Part shown: in pieces, positions 37,698 through 46,111 of the stretch
Numbering within the stretch: the first letter of the stretch is position 1
Layout of the letters: every line of letters begins with the position of its first letter
NCBI RefSeq assembly: GCF_001984035.1
Contig: NZ_CP019449.1
Coordinates: 3,348,001 to 3,412,000 of the forward strand
DNA from: Sphingopyxis sp. QXT-31
GTDB taxonomy: Bacteria; Pseudomonadota; Alphaproteobacteria; Sphingomonadales; Sphingomonadaceae
Direction of reading: 5' to 3'
DNA length: 64,000 nt
The notes under the pieces: model-generated
Seen by the model: only the letters and a program-made list of their open reading frames with translations
Database searches by the model: none
Told to the model about the DNA's origin: nothing
Position numbers and translations under genes: made by a program

Positions 37698-37865
37698 ATG
37701 GCCAAGCCGACGACCGTCAAGATCAAGCTCGTGAGCACCGCCGACACCGGCTTCTTCTACGTCACCAAGAAGAACCCGCGCACGATGACCGAGAAGATGG
37801 CGCAGCGCAAATATGACCCCGTCGTGCGCAAGCATGTCGAGTTCAAGGAAGCCAAGATCAAGTGA
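37698..37865 (+). CDS. rpmG: 50S ribosomal protein L33 (zinc-free form)
   Basis: L33, 55 aa. It starts [28 protein letters not shown] and ends KEAKIK. It lacks the Cys pairs of the zinc-binding form. gaggaacagggcc precedes the start. A TTGACA hexamer at 37541 is a possible -35, though no clear -10 is seen. It is followed by an intrinsic terminator, so it is monocistronic. Confidence 0.93.
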   Translation: MAKPTTVKIKLVSTADTGFFYVTKKNPRTMTEKMAQRKYDPVVRKHVEFKEAKIK

Positions 37866-37939
37866 TGCATTTCTCCGTGCGCTAATAGCGCGCGGGCCGG
37901 AAATGCATCGTCCCGCGAAAGCGGGGATCGCGATCCCGA

Positions 37940-37965
37940 AGGGCGGCCGTTGCGCCGCCCTTTTT
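37940..37965 (+). terminator. Rho-independent terminator of rpmG
   Basis: GGGCGGC and GCCGCCC arms (37941-37947 and 37954-37960) enclose cgttgc and are followed by TTTTT. It lies 76 bases downstream of the rpmG stop. Confidence 0.85.
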
Positions 37966-38007
37966 CGTGCGCGCGGGAAGGGGCGGGTTCGGGGTGGTTT
38001 CCAAGCC

Positions 38008-38036
38008 GGCCTCCATTTCCGTTCGACACGAACGGG
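38008..38036. repeat. Truncated family B remnant
   Basis: tccatttccgttcgacacgaacgggattt contains the CCGTTCG/CGAACGG outer end of the family B palindrome without its inner arms. It may be an internal-deletion derivative. Confidence 0.35.
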
Positions 38037-38089
38037 ATTTATAACTTGGCTCGGCAGTTGGCGCCCAAAACCCCGCCACCCCTCACCCC

Positions 38090-38575
38090 TCACCCCTCGC
38101 GCAACGGGCGCCGCGCGACGTCGTTCTCGATGATGTTGCGGATCGCGATCATCGTCGTGAAGCTGTGCACGCCCCTGTCCTCGCCCAGCGCGCGGCGGGT
38201 GAAGCGGTCGTAATCTTCCATCGTCCCGACCTGGACCTTGAGCAGGAAGTCATCCTCGCCGGTGACATCCCACGCGCCGGTGATTTCGGGGTGGCGGACA
38301 ATCTCGCGCGCGAAATGGTCCATAGTCTGCGGCCCCGCCTGCTGCATCCGGACGAGCACATGCATGGTCAGCGCCGAGCCGGTCAGCGCTGGATTGACCA
38401 CCGCGATATCGGCGACGATTACCTTCTCGTCGCGCAGCCGCCGCAGGCGGCGCAGCACCGCCGACAGCGACAGTCCGACCTTGTCGGCGAGCACCCGCGC
38501 GGGCTGTTGATTATCCTCGCGCACCAGCGCGAGCAGGCGGCGGTCGAAGATGTCGAGATCGGGCATTTTTCGCAT
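38090..38575 (-). CDS. Lrp/AsnC-family transcriptional regulator
   Basis: A 161-aa regulator with the N-terminal HTH (DIFDRRLLALVREDNQQPARVLADKVGLSLSAVLRR) and a C-terminal ligand domain (AWDVTGEDDFLLKVQVGTMEDYDRF). Lrp/AsnC proteins respond to amino acids. The ATG at 38575 gives the usual length; the next in-frame ATG is 38566. It is divergent from a 45-aa ORF. Confidence 0.88.
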   Translation of the reverse strand: MRKMPDLDIFDRRLLALVREDNQQPARVLADKVGLSLSAVLRRLRRLRDEKVIVADIAVVNPALTGSALTMHVLVRMQQAGPQTMDHFAREIVRHPEITGAWDVTGEDDFLLKVQVGTMEDYDRFTRRALGEDRGVHSFTTMIAIRNIIENDVARRPLREG

Positions 38576-38709
38576 GAATCGCCCTATAGCGCGAAAATTG
38601 GTCGCAGATATGATCAATTTCAGCGCCAATCGCCGCGCAGGCGGGCGTATAAAAATCGCGTCCGGGCCGCCCTCCCCACCCTTGCCGGCCCGGACACAGG
38701 AGACACCCC

Positions 38710-38847
38710 ATGACTCATGCCCGTAACGAATCGAACTGGATCGCCAGGCTCTACGCCGCGCTGGTCGAGGCCTCGGCGACCGCCGTCGCAGTGCACTATG
38801 ACGCGCCGTGGAAGCGGGCGAATTGCGATAGAGCCGCTAAGGTCTGA
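38710..38847 (+). CDS. Short hypothetical protein, 45 aa
   Basis: Divergent from the Lrp regulator. ATG 38710 has a strong Shine-Dalgarno (acaggagac). The product has NWIARLYAALVEASATAVAV, a possible amphipathic helix, and no recognised domain. It could be a small functional protein or the remnant of a longer gene controlled by the Lrp regulator. Confidence 0.5.
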   Translation: MTHARNESNWIARLYAALVEASATAVAVHYDAPWKRANCDRAAKV

Positions 38848-38906
38848 GCGGTCCGACGGCCAATGCGGACCATGTACCGCCGACGCGCGGTCAACGATTA
38901 TCCCTG

Positions 38907-39152
38907 CTATTCGGTATAGGAAAATGGCGGGAGCGCTCCGGCAATGGCCACTTTCGCGCTGAGATGTAGCGGGACCGCCTGGCCCAGTGCAAAGAGTTGG
39001 TCGTCGGAAACGGCAGGAAGTATCAGCACAGCCAAGCCTTCATCGTCGCGCTCGACCCTTATAGGCGGATAGCCGCGCTCGGCGAGATAGGCCACTGCCT
39101 GTTCTGCATTCTCGGGCAGAACGCAAAATCGTATCGACGTCGGCTTAGCCAT
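38907..39152 (-). CDS. Hypothetical protein downstream of divK
   Basis: An 81-aa protein that starts MAKPTSIRFCVLPENAEQAVAYLAERGYPPIRV. ATG 39152 has ttgggagacc upstream; the TTG 12 bases before is a weaker alternative. No TM segment. It follows divK by 12 bases and is likely cotranscribed. No family is recognised. Confidence 0.65.
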   Translation of the reverse strand: MAKPTSIRFCVLPENAEQAVAYLAERGYPPIRVERDDEGLAVLILPAVSDDQLFALGQAVPLHLSAKVAIAGALPPFSYTE

Positions 39153-39164
39153 ATGGTCTCCCAA

Positions 39165-39527
39165 TCAAGCGAAAGCCCCCACGCTCTCGATGAACTTGAT
39201 CACCGAAATCGGTTTCGAGACATAGGCCTCGGCCCCTGCGGCGCGGATCTGGTCCTCGTCGCCCTTGCCGGCATAGGCGGTGACCGCCATGATCGGCACT
39301 TCGCGCAGCATCAGGTCGGCCTTCATCTGGCCGATCAGTTCGAGCCCGCTGACGTGCGGCAGCTGGATGTCCATGATGATCAGGTCGGGGGTCAGCTCGC
39401 GCGCCTTGTCGAGCGCATCGCGCCCGTCGCGCACCGGATGTGCGCTATAGCCATGGGCGTTGAGCAGATCGCAGAACAGGCGCAGGTTGAGTTCATTATC
39501 CTCGACCACCAATATGGTCTTGCCCAT
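39165..39527 (-). CDS. divK: Single-domain response regulator DivK
   Basis: In Caulobacter DivK controls asymmetric division and, via DivL, CtrA activity. The 120-aa receiver has E9 D10, the phosphoacceptor D53 in PDLIIMDIQLPHVSGLEL, T/A at VTAYAGKGDEDQIRAAGAEAYVSKPIS, and the conserved C-terminal FIESVGAF. These match DivK more closely than generic CheY. pleD, the usual Caulobacter neighbour, is absent. It runs with an 81-aa gene. Confidence 0.9.
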   Translation of the reverse strand: MGKTILVVEDNELNLRLFCDLLNAHGYSAHPVRDGRDALDKARELTPDLIIMDIQLPHVSGLELIGQMKADLMLREVPIMAVTAYAGKGDEDQIRAAGAEAYVSKPISVIKFIESVGAFA

Positions 39528-39627
39528 GATTAATCGCTTCCCCACCTTGTATCTGCGGCCCGTTTAGGCGAAGCGGCCCGCGGAAACAATCGCTGCGACC
39601 GGAAAGCCGGGGAAGGAAGGATCGCCC

Positions 39628-39900
39628 TTGCACGATGCCGACGAAGCGCTGGCGCTGAACGCGCTGGGCTGGATCCTGACCGACGAGCCGCGCGCCGAAC
39701 GGCTGGTCGCGCTCACCGGGCTGGCGCCCGAGACCTTGCGCGAATCGCTCGGCGAACGGACGACGCTTGCGGCGATCCTGTCGTTTCTGACCGCGCATGA
39801 GGCCGACCTCGTCGCTTGCGCTGTCGGGCTCGACATCAAGCCCGAGGATATCGCTGCCGCTGCCCATCGCCTGTCCGGCGACGAAAGGATCGATACATGA
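39628..39900 (+). CDS. DUF3572 family protein (TTG start)
   Basis: A 90-aa protein with ALNALGWILTDEPRAERLVALTGL, then LRESLGER, then FLTAHEADLVACAVGLDIKPEDIAAAAHRL, matching the DUF3572 pattern I recall. The predicted start is TTG 39628, with ggaaggaagg upstream. The stop overlaps the HAD gene start by 4 bases. It is divergent from divK, as is common for DUF3572 genes in alphaproteobacteria. Function unknown. Confidence 0.85.
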   Translation: MHDADEALALNALGWILTDEPRAERLVALTGLAPETLRESLGERTTLAAILSFLTAHEADLVACAVGLDIKPEDIAAAAHRLSGDERIDT

Positions 39901-40538
39901 CCCGCCCGCTCGTCATCACCGATTGCGACGAAGTGCTGATGCACATGGTCGTGCCCTTTGCCGAGTGGGTCGACGCCGAACATGGCGTGCTGTTCCGCAT
40001 CGAGGATGCGAGCTTCGCCGGCGCGCTCAAGCGCAAGGAATGCGGCACGCCCTTGGAGGCGGCCGAGGTCTGGCCTTTGCTCGACGGTTTTTTCACCAGC
40101 CAGATGACACGGCAATATCCGATCCCCGGCGCGCTCGCCGCGATGGCTGAGATTGCGAAGCACGCCGACATCGTCGTGCTCACCAATGTCGGGCCCGAGC
40201 ATCAACAGCGCCGGATCGACCAGCTCGCGGAGCATGGTTTCCATGCCCCGGTGATCGGCAGCCGCGGCGGCAAGGGCGAACCCGTACGCCGGCTGATCGA
40301 GCAATATAAGCCTTCGGTCGCGGTGTTCATCGACGACCTCGGCGGGCATCACACATCGGTGGCGCAGGAGGCGCCGGAAGTGTGGCGGCTCCACCTCGTC
40401 GGCGAGCCCGCGATCGCGGACAAGATCGCGCCGTCGAAACACGCGCACGCGCGGATCGACAACTGGACCGAGGCGCGGGACTGGATTTTGGCGCGCCTCA
40501 CCGAAAACATCCCTGCCCCCGCCCCCGTCACCGTATAA
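39897..40538 (+). CDS. HAD-like hydrolase
   Basis: A 213-aa protein of the haloacid dehalogenase superfamily: motif I ITDCDEVLM (nucleophile Asp), motif II VVLTNVG and motif IV VAVFIDDLGGHHTS. Substrate is unknown. The ATG overlaps the DUF3572 stop (ATGA). It is followed closely by a RidA-like gene, suggesting an operon. Confidence 0.8.
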   Translation: MTRPLVITDCDEVLMHMVVPFAEWVDAEHGVLFRIEDASFAGALKRKECGTPLEAAEVWPLLDGFFTSQMTRQYPIPGALAAMAEIAKHADIVVLTNVGPEHQQRRIDQLAEHGFHAPVIGSRGGKGEPVRRLIEQYKPSVAVFIDDLGGHHTSVAQEAPEVWRLHLVGEPAIADKIAPSKHAHARIDNWTEARDWILARLTENIPAPAPVTV

Positions 40539-40548
40539 GGAATCCCAC

Positions 40549-41013
40549 ATGGATATCGCCGCCAAGCTCGCCGACCTCGGCCTCGAACTGCCCAAGGCCG
40601 CGGCGCCCGTCGCCGCCTATGTGCCCGTCGTCGAACAGGGCGGCATGCTCTATGTCAGTGGCCAGCTGCCGTTCGACGACGGCAAGGTCGTCACCGGTCG
40701 GCTCGGCGCCGATGTCGATGTCGCGGGCGGCTATGACGCCGCGCGGCGCTGCGCCTTGATGCTGCTCGCGCAGATCGGCAATGCGCTGGACGGCGACTGG
40801 TCGCGTGTCGAGAAAGTCGCGAAGCTCGGCGTCTTCGTGAACAGCACGCCCGATTTCACCGACCAGGCCAAGGTCGCCAATGGCGCGTCCGAATTATTCG
40901 AATCGCTGTTCGGCGATGCCGGGCGCCATGCGCGCGCGGCGGTCGGGGTCGCGGTGCTGCCGCTCGGCGCCGCGGTCGAGGCCGACGCGATCGTCGCGGT
41001 GCGGCCGGCCTAA
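40549..41013 (+). CDS. RidA/YjgF-family protein
   Basis: A 154-aa member of the RidA superfamily, many of which hydrolyse reactive enamine/imine intermediates. Motifs include PVVEQGGMLYVSGQLPF, GAD VDVAGGYDAARRCALMLL, and RAAVGVAVLPLGAAVEADAIV with an Arg in the position of the catalytic Arg. It follows the HAD gene by 10 bases. It is longer than typical RidA (about 130 aa), so the YjgF subgroup is uncertain. Confidence 0.88.
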   Translation: MDIAAKLADLGLELPKAAAPVAAYVPVVEQGGMLYVSGQLPFDDGKVVTGRLGADVDVAGGYDAARRCALMLLAQIGNALDGDWSRVEKVAKLGVFVNSTPDFTDQAKVANGASELFESLFGDAGRHARAAVGVAVLPLGAAVEADAIVAVRPA

Positions 41014-41021
41014 GGACGCTG

Positions 41022-42173
41022 GTGGCCGAGGCCGACCCGCCCGCGCGCAGCATCTCGCTCGGCACCGGCGTCGAGGCGATCGACGCCGCGGCGTGGGATG
41101 CGCTGCACGACGGCGGCAATCCTTTCGTCTCGCACCGCTTCCTGTCGCTGCTCGAACGATCGGGCAGCGTGGGGCCGGGGACCGGCTGGCAGGCCGCGCC
41201 CTTGCTGGTCGAGGACGAGGGGGGGGCGCTCGTCGCCGCGGCGCCCGCTTACCTCAAATCGCACAGCCAGGGCGAATATGTCTTCGACCACGCCTGGGCC
41301 GATGCCTGGGCGCGCGCGGGCGGCGATTATTATCCCAAGCTGCAGATCGCCGCGCCCTTCACCCCGGTGCCGGGGCCGCGGCTGCTCGCGAAGAATGACG
41401 AGGACGCGATCCTGCTGCTCCGCGCCGCCGAGGCCGTGGTGCGCCAGAACGGCCTGTCGTCGGCGCACGCCACTTTTGTGGCGCCCGAACAGATGCCGCT
41501 GTTCGAGGAGGCGGGCTGGCTTGTCCGCCGCGACATCCAGTTCCATTTCGCCAATGCCGGCTATGCCAGCTTCGACGATTTCCTCGCCACTTTGACCTCG
41601 ATGAAGCGCAAGCAGTTGCGCAAGGAGCGCGCGCGCGCGGTCGATGGCCTACGGATCGAAGAGTTCAGCGGAGCCGCGATCCGGCCCGGGCATTGGGACG
41701 CGATGTGGCTTTTCTATCAGGATACCGGCGCGCGCAAATGGGGGCAGCCGTATCTCACGCGCGAGGCGTTTGACCTGATGGGGCAGACGATGGCCGAGGA
41801 TATCATTCTCGTCCTCGCCTTTGACGGTGACGGGCGCGCAGTCGCGGGCGCGATGCATCTGCTCGGCGCCGACACGCTCTACGGGCGTTACTGGGGCTGC
41901 CTGATCGACATCCCCTATCTGCATTTCGAACTCTGCTATTATCGCGCGATCGACATCGCGATCGCGCGCGGCCTGAAGCGCGTCGAGGCGGGCGCGCAGG
42001 GCGGGCACAAGCTCGCGCGCGGCTACGGCCCCGTCGCGACCTGGTCGGCGCATTTCATCGCCGATCCGGGTTTCCGGCGCGCGGTCGCCGACTATCTGGA
42101 AACCGAACGCCGCGCCGAAGAATCGGAAATGGAGTGGCTCGAAGGGCATATGCCCTTTCGGCAGAAGGTCTGA
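41022..42173 (+). CDS. FemAB-like/DUF482 acyltransferase (PF04339 type)
   Basis: A 383-aa GNAT-fold protein of the DUF482 family, annotated as peptidoglycan-recognition or biosynthesis-related. Motifs include NPFVSHRFLSLLE, PAYLKSHSQGEYVFDHAWADAW, MKRKQLRKER and HFELCYYRAIDIAIARGLKRVEAGAQGGHK. The GTG start is 8 bases after ridA with aaggac upstream. It could belong to the same operon. The precise substrate is unknown. Confidence 0.85.
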   Translation: MAEADPPARSISLGTGVEAIDAAAWDALHDGGNPFVSHRFLSLLERSGSVGPGTGWQAAPLLVEDEGGALVAAAPAYLKSHSQGEYVFDHAWADAWARAGGDYYPKLQIAAPFTPVPGPRLLAKNDEDAILLLRAAEAVVRQNGLSSAHATFVAPEQMPLFEEAGWLVRRDIQFHFANAGYASFDDFLATLTSMKRKQLRKERARAVDGLRIEEFSGAAIRPGHWDAMWLFYQDTGARKWGQPYLTREAFDLMGQTMAEDIILVLAFDGDGRAVAGAMHLLGADTLYGRYWGCLIDIPYLHFELCYYRAIDIAIARGLKRVEAGAQGGHKLARGYGPVATWSAHFIADPGFRRAVADYLETERRAEESEMEWLEGHMPFRQKV

Positions 42174-42186
42174 GCCGACCTCAAAT

Positions 42187-42267
42187 CCCGTTTGTGTCGA
42201 GCGAAGTCGAGACACGCTGAACACGGGGCGTCCCAAGCGTGTCTCGACTACGCTCGACACGAGCGGG
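42187..42267. repeat. Inverted repeat gtgtcgagcg/cgctcgacac, family B copy 2
   Basis: cccgtttgtgtcgagcgaagtcgagacacg and cgtgtctcgactacgctcgacacgagcggg are inverted copies around a short variable centre. It lies between the convergent DUF482 and SEL1 genes. Confidence 0.85.
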
Positions 42268-42282
42268 GAAGGTAGGCGTGCC

Positions 42283-42597
42283 TCAGGCAGCAAACCGCCG
42301 GGCGGCCGGGCGGCGCGCGGTTTCGTCGAGCCAGGCGCGCGCCTGACGCTGCGCTTCCGCGATTTCCTCGCGCGTCATTTCGTCGGACAGGTCGGCGCGG
42401 CATTGCTGGCCTTCCTTGTTGCCGCCGAGCGCCGCGAGATTGAACCATTTATGCGCCTGGATCAGGTCGACGTCGACCCCGCCGCTTCCGGTCGAAAAGG
42501 CAATGCCGAGATCGAAATAGGCATTGGCGTCGCCGCGCGCGGCGTCGAGCAGCCGGCTTTCGATCAGATATTGCGCAGACTTCAGACTGTTGGCCAT
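42283..42597 (-). CDS. SEL1-repeat-like protein
   Basis: A 104-aa protein. It has one to two Sel1/tetratricopeptide-like repeats (NAYFDLGIAFSTGSGGVDVDLIQAHKWFNLAALGGNKEGQQ). No signal peptide. Standalone and convergent to DUF482. gggggtt precedes the ATG. It may be an adaptor; no partner is suggested. Confidence 0.72.
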   Translation of the reverse strand: MANSLKSAQYLIESRLLDAARGDANAYFDLGIAFSTGSGGVDVDLIQAHKWFNLAALGGNKEGQQCRADLSDEMTREEIAEAQRQARAWLDETARRPAARRFAA

Positions 42598-42738
42598 GAT
42601 AACCCCCTGTCGCCTCTCCCCACCGAGAAGCTTCGGGTTCGAACCTTGCGGATCATGGTCAACAAAGCGTTAACGATGCGGCGACTTTTTCGGGGATAAG
42701 TGGCGAAAGCGGCAGAAATCTGCCATTTCCAGCGTTAA

Positions 42739-43578
42739 TCAGCCGACCGGATAATTGTCGATCAGCCGCGTTTTTCCGATTCGCGCCGCCGCGAGCAGCC
42801 GCGTGGGGGTGCGAAACTCGCCGAGCCGTTCGAGGCTTTCGGCGTCGGCGAGCGCAACATAGTCGACGCTGTCGAACCCGCCCGCGACGATCGCCTTTTC
42901 GGCGGCGGCAAGGCTTGAAGCGACGTCGGCGCCGCCCATAATCGCCGCGGCTGCGGCTTTCAGCGCATCGGGAAAGGCGGTCGCCGCCGCGCGCTGCGCC
43001 TCCGAAAGATAGGCGTTGCGCGACGACAGCGGGAGCCCGTCGGCATCGCGCGCGATCGGCGCGCCCAATATGTCGAGCGCGAAGTCGAGGTCGCGCGCCA
43101 TGCGGCGGATGATCGCGAGCTGCTGCCAGTCCTTCTCGCCGAAGATCGCGACGTCCGCGCGCACCTGATTGAACAATTTGGCGACGACGGTCGCGACGCC
43201 GTCGAAATGGCCGGGCCGCGCGGCGCCGCAATAATCGCTGCCGAGTTCGGCGACCTCGATATGCGTCGAATGGCCGCCGGGATACATGGTCGCCACATCG
43301 GGCGCCCAGAGCAGGGCGACGCCCTCTTGCGCCAGCATCGCGGCGTCGCGCGCCTCGTCGCGCGGATAGGCGTCGAAATCCTCGTTGGGTCCGAACTGCG
43401 TCGGGTTGACGAAGATCGACACCACGACATGATCGGCGACGCGTTTGCCCATCCGGACCAGCGACATATGGCCGTCGTGCAGCGCGCCCATCGTCGGGAC
43501 CAAGGCGACGCTCTTGCCGCCCTGCTGCAGTGCCGAAACGGCACGGCGGAGCATCGCGATGTCACGGATGATTTGCAC
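42739..43578 (-). CDS. panC: Pantothenate synthetase
   Basis: Joins pantoate and beta-alanine to make pantothenate (vitamin B5). The 279-aa product has VPTMGALHDGHMSLVRM, FVNPTQFGPNEDFDAYPRD, GHFDGVATVVAKLFNQ and the KMSKS-like LPLSSRNAYLSE. The start is GTG at 43578 (VQIIRD), with ggagg upstream. It is divergent from the MipZ-like gene. Confidence 0.94.
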   Translation of the reverse strand: MQIIRDIAMLRRAVSALQQGGKSVALVPTMGALHDGHMSLVRMGKRVADHVVVSIFVNPTQFGPNEDFDAYPRDEARDAAMLAQEGVALLWAPDVATMYPGGHSTHIEVAELGSDYCGAARPGHFDGVATVVAKLFNQVRADVAIFGEKDWQQLAIIRRMARDLDFALDILGAPIARDADGLPLSSRNAYLSEAQRAAATAFPDALKAAAAAIMGGADVASSLAAAEKAIVAGGFDSVDYVALADAESLERLGEFRTPTRLLAAARIGKTRLIDNYPVG

Positions 43579-43660
43579 GGCTGCCCCGCCTCCGATAATG
43601 GCGGCGCATACGCCACCCACGCGGCCCCCATGCGCCGCCGACAGGAAAATCGCAACGCCC

Positions 43661-44470
43661 ATGACGACCCCCGCGCCGCACCGCATCATCTTTGCCAATG
43701 AAAAGGGCGGGACCGGGAAATCGACCTGCGCCGTGCATTTTGCGGTCGCGCTGGCGGCGCAGGGCTGGAAGGTCGCGGGGCTCGATCTCGACCCGCGCCA
43801 GCGCACCTTTCACCGCTATCTCGAGAACCGCTTGGCGACCGAAAAGCGCCGCGGCATCGACCTGCCGACCCCCGAATTCGAGGTGTTCACCGGATCGACG
43901 ATCGCGGAGCTCGACGAGCAGGTCGCGCGCCTTTCCGCGGGCGCCGATTATTTCGTCGCCGACACCCCGGGCCGCGACGATGTTTTCGCGCGCCACCTCG
44001 CGACCGGCGCCGACACGCTCATCACCCCGATCAACGACAGCTTCATCGATTTCGACCTGATCGGCCAAGTCGATCCCGAGACGTTCCAGGTCACGCGCCC
44101 CAGCTTTTATTCGGAGCTGATCTGGGATGCGCGCAAGGCGCGCGCGAAGACCGACGGGCGCACGATCGACTGGATCATCCTGCGCAACCGCCTCCAACAT
44201 GTCGATGCGCACAATATGCGCCGCGTCGGCGAGGCGCTGACCCAGCTGTCGCGCCGCGTCGGCTTCCGCGTCATCCCCGGGCTCGGCGAGCGCGTTATCT
44301 ATCGCGAACTTTTCCCCGCGGGGCTCACGCTGCTCGACAAGGCGCATCTCGGCGGCATGGGCATCGGCCATGTCGTCGCGCGGCAGGAACTGCGCGAAGC
44401 TATGGCGGGACTGAACCTGCCCGTGCGCCAGCGGCTGCACCCCGACGGCGACCTGTTCGCCGCCGCCTGA
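43661..44470 (+). CDS. mipZ: MipZ-type ParA ATPase
   Basis: In Caulobacter MipZ positions the division plane by inhibiting FtsZ near the ParB-bound poles. The 269-aa product has the deviant Walker A KGGTGKST at 15-22 and the MipZ-type ENEKGGTGKSTCAVHFAVALAAQGWKV, DLDPRQRTFHRYLENR and FVADTPGRDD blocks. No parB is in the window. It is divergent from panC and codirectional with pgmG. Confidence 0.85.
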   Translation: MTTPAPHRIIFANEKGGTGKSTCAVHFAVALAAQGWKVAGLDLDPRQRTFHRYLENRLATEKRRGIDLPTPEFEVFTGSTIAELDEQVARLSAGADYFVADTPGRDDVFARHLATGADTLITPINDSFIDFDLIGQVDPETFQVTRPSFYSELIWDARKARAKTDGRTIDWIILRNRLQHVDAHNMRRVGEALTQLSRRVGFRVIPGLGERVIYRELFPAGLTLLDKAHLGGMGIGHVVARQELREAMAGLNLPVRQRLHPDGDLFAAA

Positions 44471-44500
44471 CCTCTCTTCTCTCCCCCAAGAGGACCGACG

Positions 44501-45883
44501 ATGACCCATGATTTCCACCCGACGATGCTGCGCGAATATGATATCCGCGGCGTCGTCGGCGACACGCTGTCGGACGCCGACGCCTATGCCATCGGGCGCA
44601 GCTTCGCGACGATGATCCGCCGCGCGGGCGGCAAGTCGGTCGCGGTCGGATACGACGGGCGGCTGTCGTCGCCGATGCTCGCCGAGGCCCTGATCCGCGG
44701 GATCAACGAGGCGGGGGTCGATGCGCTGAACGTCGGGCTCGGGCCGACGCCGATGCTCTATTATGCGGCGTCAACCGAGCCAGTGGACGGCGGCATACAG
44801 ATAACCGGCAGCCACAATCCCCCCGACTATAACGGCTTCAAGATGGTGTTTCAGGGACGTCCGTTCTTCGGCGCCGATATCCAGGCGATCGGCGCGATGG
44901 CCGCGGCGGGCGACTGGGACAGCGGCGAGGGATCGGCGCAGACCATCGACATCGTCGACGCCTATGTCGACCGGCTGGTCGAGGGTTTCGCCGGCACCGC
45001 CTTCCGCATCGGCTGGGACGCCGGCAACGGCGCCGCGGGCACCGTCATCGAAAAGCTCACCGCGAAGCTGCCGGGCGAGCATTTCCTGTTGTTTACCGAC
45101 ATCGACGGCCATTTTCCGAACCACCATCCCGATCCGACCGAAGAGAAGAATCTGGCGGATTTGCGGAAGCTCGTCGCCGAGAGGAACCTCGATTTCGGCG
45201 TCGCTTTCGATGGAGACGGCGACCGCATCGGCGCGATCGACGGCGAGGGGCGGGTGATCTGGGGCGACCAGCTGCTGCAGATCTACGCCGCCGCAGTGCT
45301 GCAGGACCGGCCCGGCGCGACGGTGATCGCCGATGTGAAGGCGAGCCAGGCGCTGTTCGACCGCGTCGCCGAGCTGGGCGGCCAGCCCTTGATGTGGAAG
45401 ACCGGCCACAGCCTGATCAAGGCGAAGATGAAGGAGGTCGGCAGTCCGCTCGCGGGTGAGATGAGCGGGCATATCTTCTTCGCCGACCGCTATTACGGCT
45501 ATGACGATGCGCCCTATGCCGCGATCCGCCTGATCGAGGCGGCGACGAAGCTTGGACAGAGCGTCACTGAACTCCGCGGCGGCATGGCGCCGATGGTGAA
45601 TACGCCCGAACTGCGCTTCCAGGTCGACGAGGTCCGCAAATTCGCCATTGTGGACGAGGTTCTCGCGCGGCTCGCGGCTTCGGGCGCGCAGGTCGACCGC
45701 ACCGACGGCGCGCGCGTGTTGACCGACGACGGCTGGTGGCTGCTCCGCGCGTCTAACACGCAGGATGTGCTCGTGGCGCGCGCCGAGGCGAAGGACGAGG
45801 CGGCGCTCGGCCGGCTGATGGCGGCGATCGACGAACAGCTGGCGCTGTCGGGCGTCGTGCGCGGGGAAAGCGTGGGGCATTGA
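44501..45883 (+). CDS. pgmG: Phosphoglucomutase/phosphomannomutase PgmG
   Basis: Interconverts hexose 1- and 6-phosphates for exopolysaccharide and LPS precursors; the sphingomonad name is pgmG. The 460-aa product has active-site Ser104 (TGSHNP), metal-binding DGDGDR (237-242), sugar motif GEMSGH and the phosphate-binding RASNTQD near the C-terminus. It starts [17 protein letters not shown] as in known PgmG proteins. It lies 30 bases after mipZ. Confidence 0.92.
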   Translation: MTHDFHPTMLREYDIRGVVGDTLSDADAYAIGRSFATMIRRAGGKSVAVGYDGRLSSPMLAEALIRGINEAGVDALNVGLGPTPMLYYAASTEPVDGGIQITGSHNPPDYNGFKMVFQGRPFFGADIQAIGAMAAAGDWDSGEGSAQTIDIVDAYVDRLVEGFAGTAFRIGWDAGNGAAGTVIEKLTAKLPGEHFLLFTDIDGHFPNHHPDPTEEKNLADLRKLVAERNLDFGVAFDGDGDRIGAIDGEGRVIWGDQLLQIYAAAVLQDRPGATVIADVKASQALFDRVAELGGQPLMWKTGHSLIKAKMKEVGSPLAGEMSGHIFFADRYYGYDDAPYAAIRLIEAATKLGQSVTELRGGMAPMVNTPELRFQVDEVRKFAIVDEVLARLAASGAQVDRTDGARVLTDDGWWLLRASNTQDVLVARAEAKDEAALGRLMAAIDEQLALSGVVRGESVGH

Positions 45884-45891
45884 GCGGAGTT

Positions 45892-46018
45892 CGCCCTAGC
45901 CTTTAGGGGAGGGCAGCGAGACTTGGCAGCTTGCTGCCTAGTCGCAGCGGGTGGGGCCAGCGGCCTTGCGCAACCTCGACAGCCCCCACTCCACCCCTGC
46001 CCTAAAGGAGAGGGGCTT
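45892..46018. repeat. Inverted repeat downstream of pgmG, family A-like
   Basis: Arms gccctagcctttaggggagggcag... and ...ctgccctaaaggagaggggctt are inverted copies. A central CAGCTTGCTG minihairpin is present. It is related to but not identical with family A. Confidence 0.55.
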
Positions 46019-46111
46019 TAGAAATTGCCCCTGCAAAAATCTTGCCAGATTGACCTTGGCGGCGCTCCTCGGGTAACGCCGGGGGGACTTTGTGAGGACA
46101 GCGACGACCTT

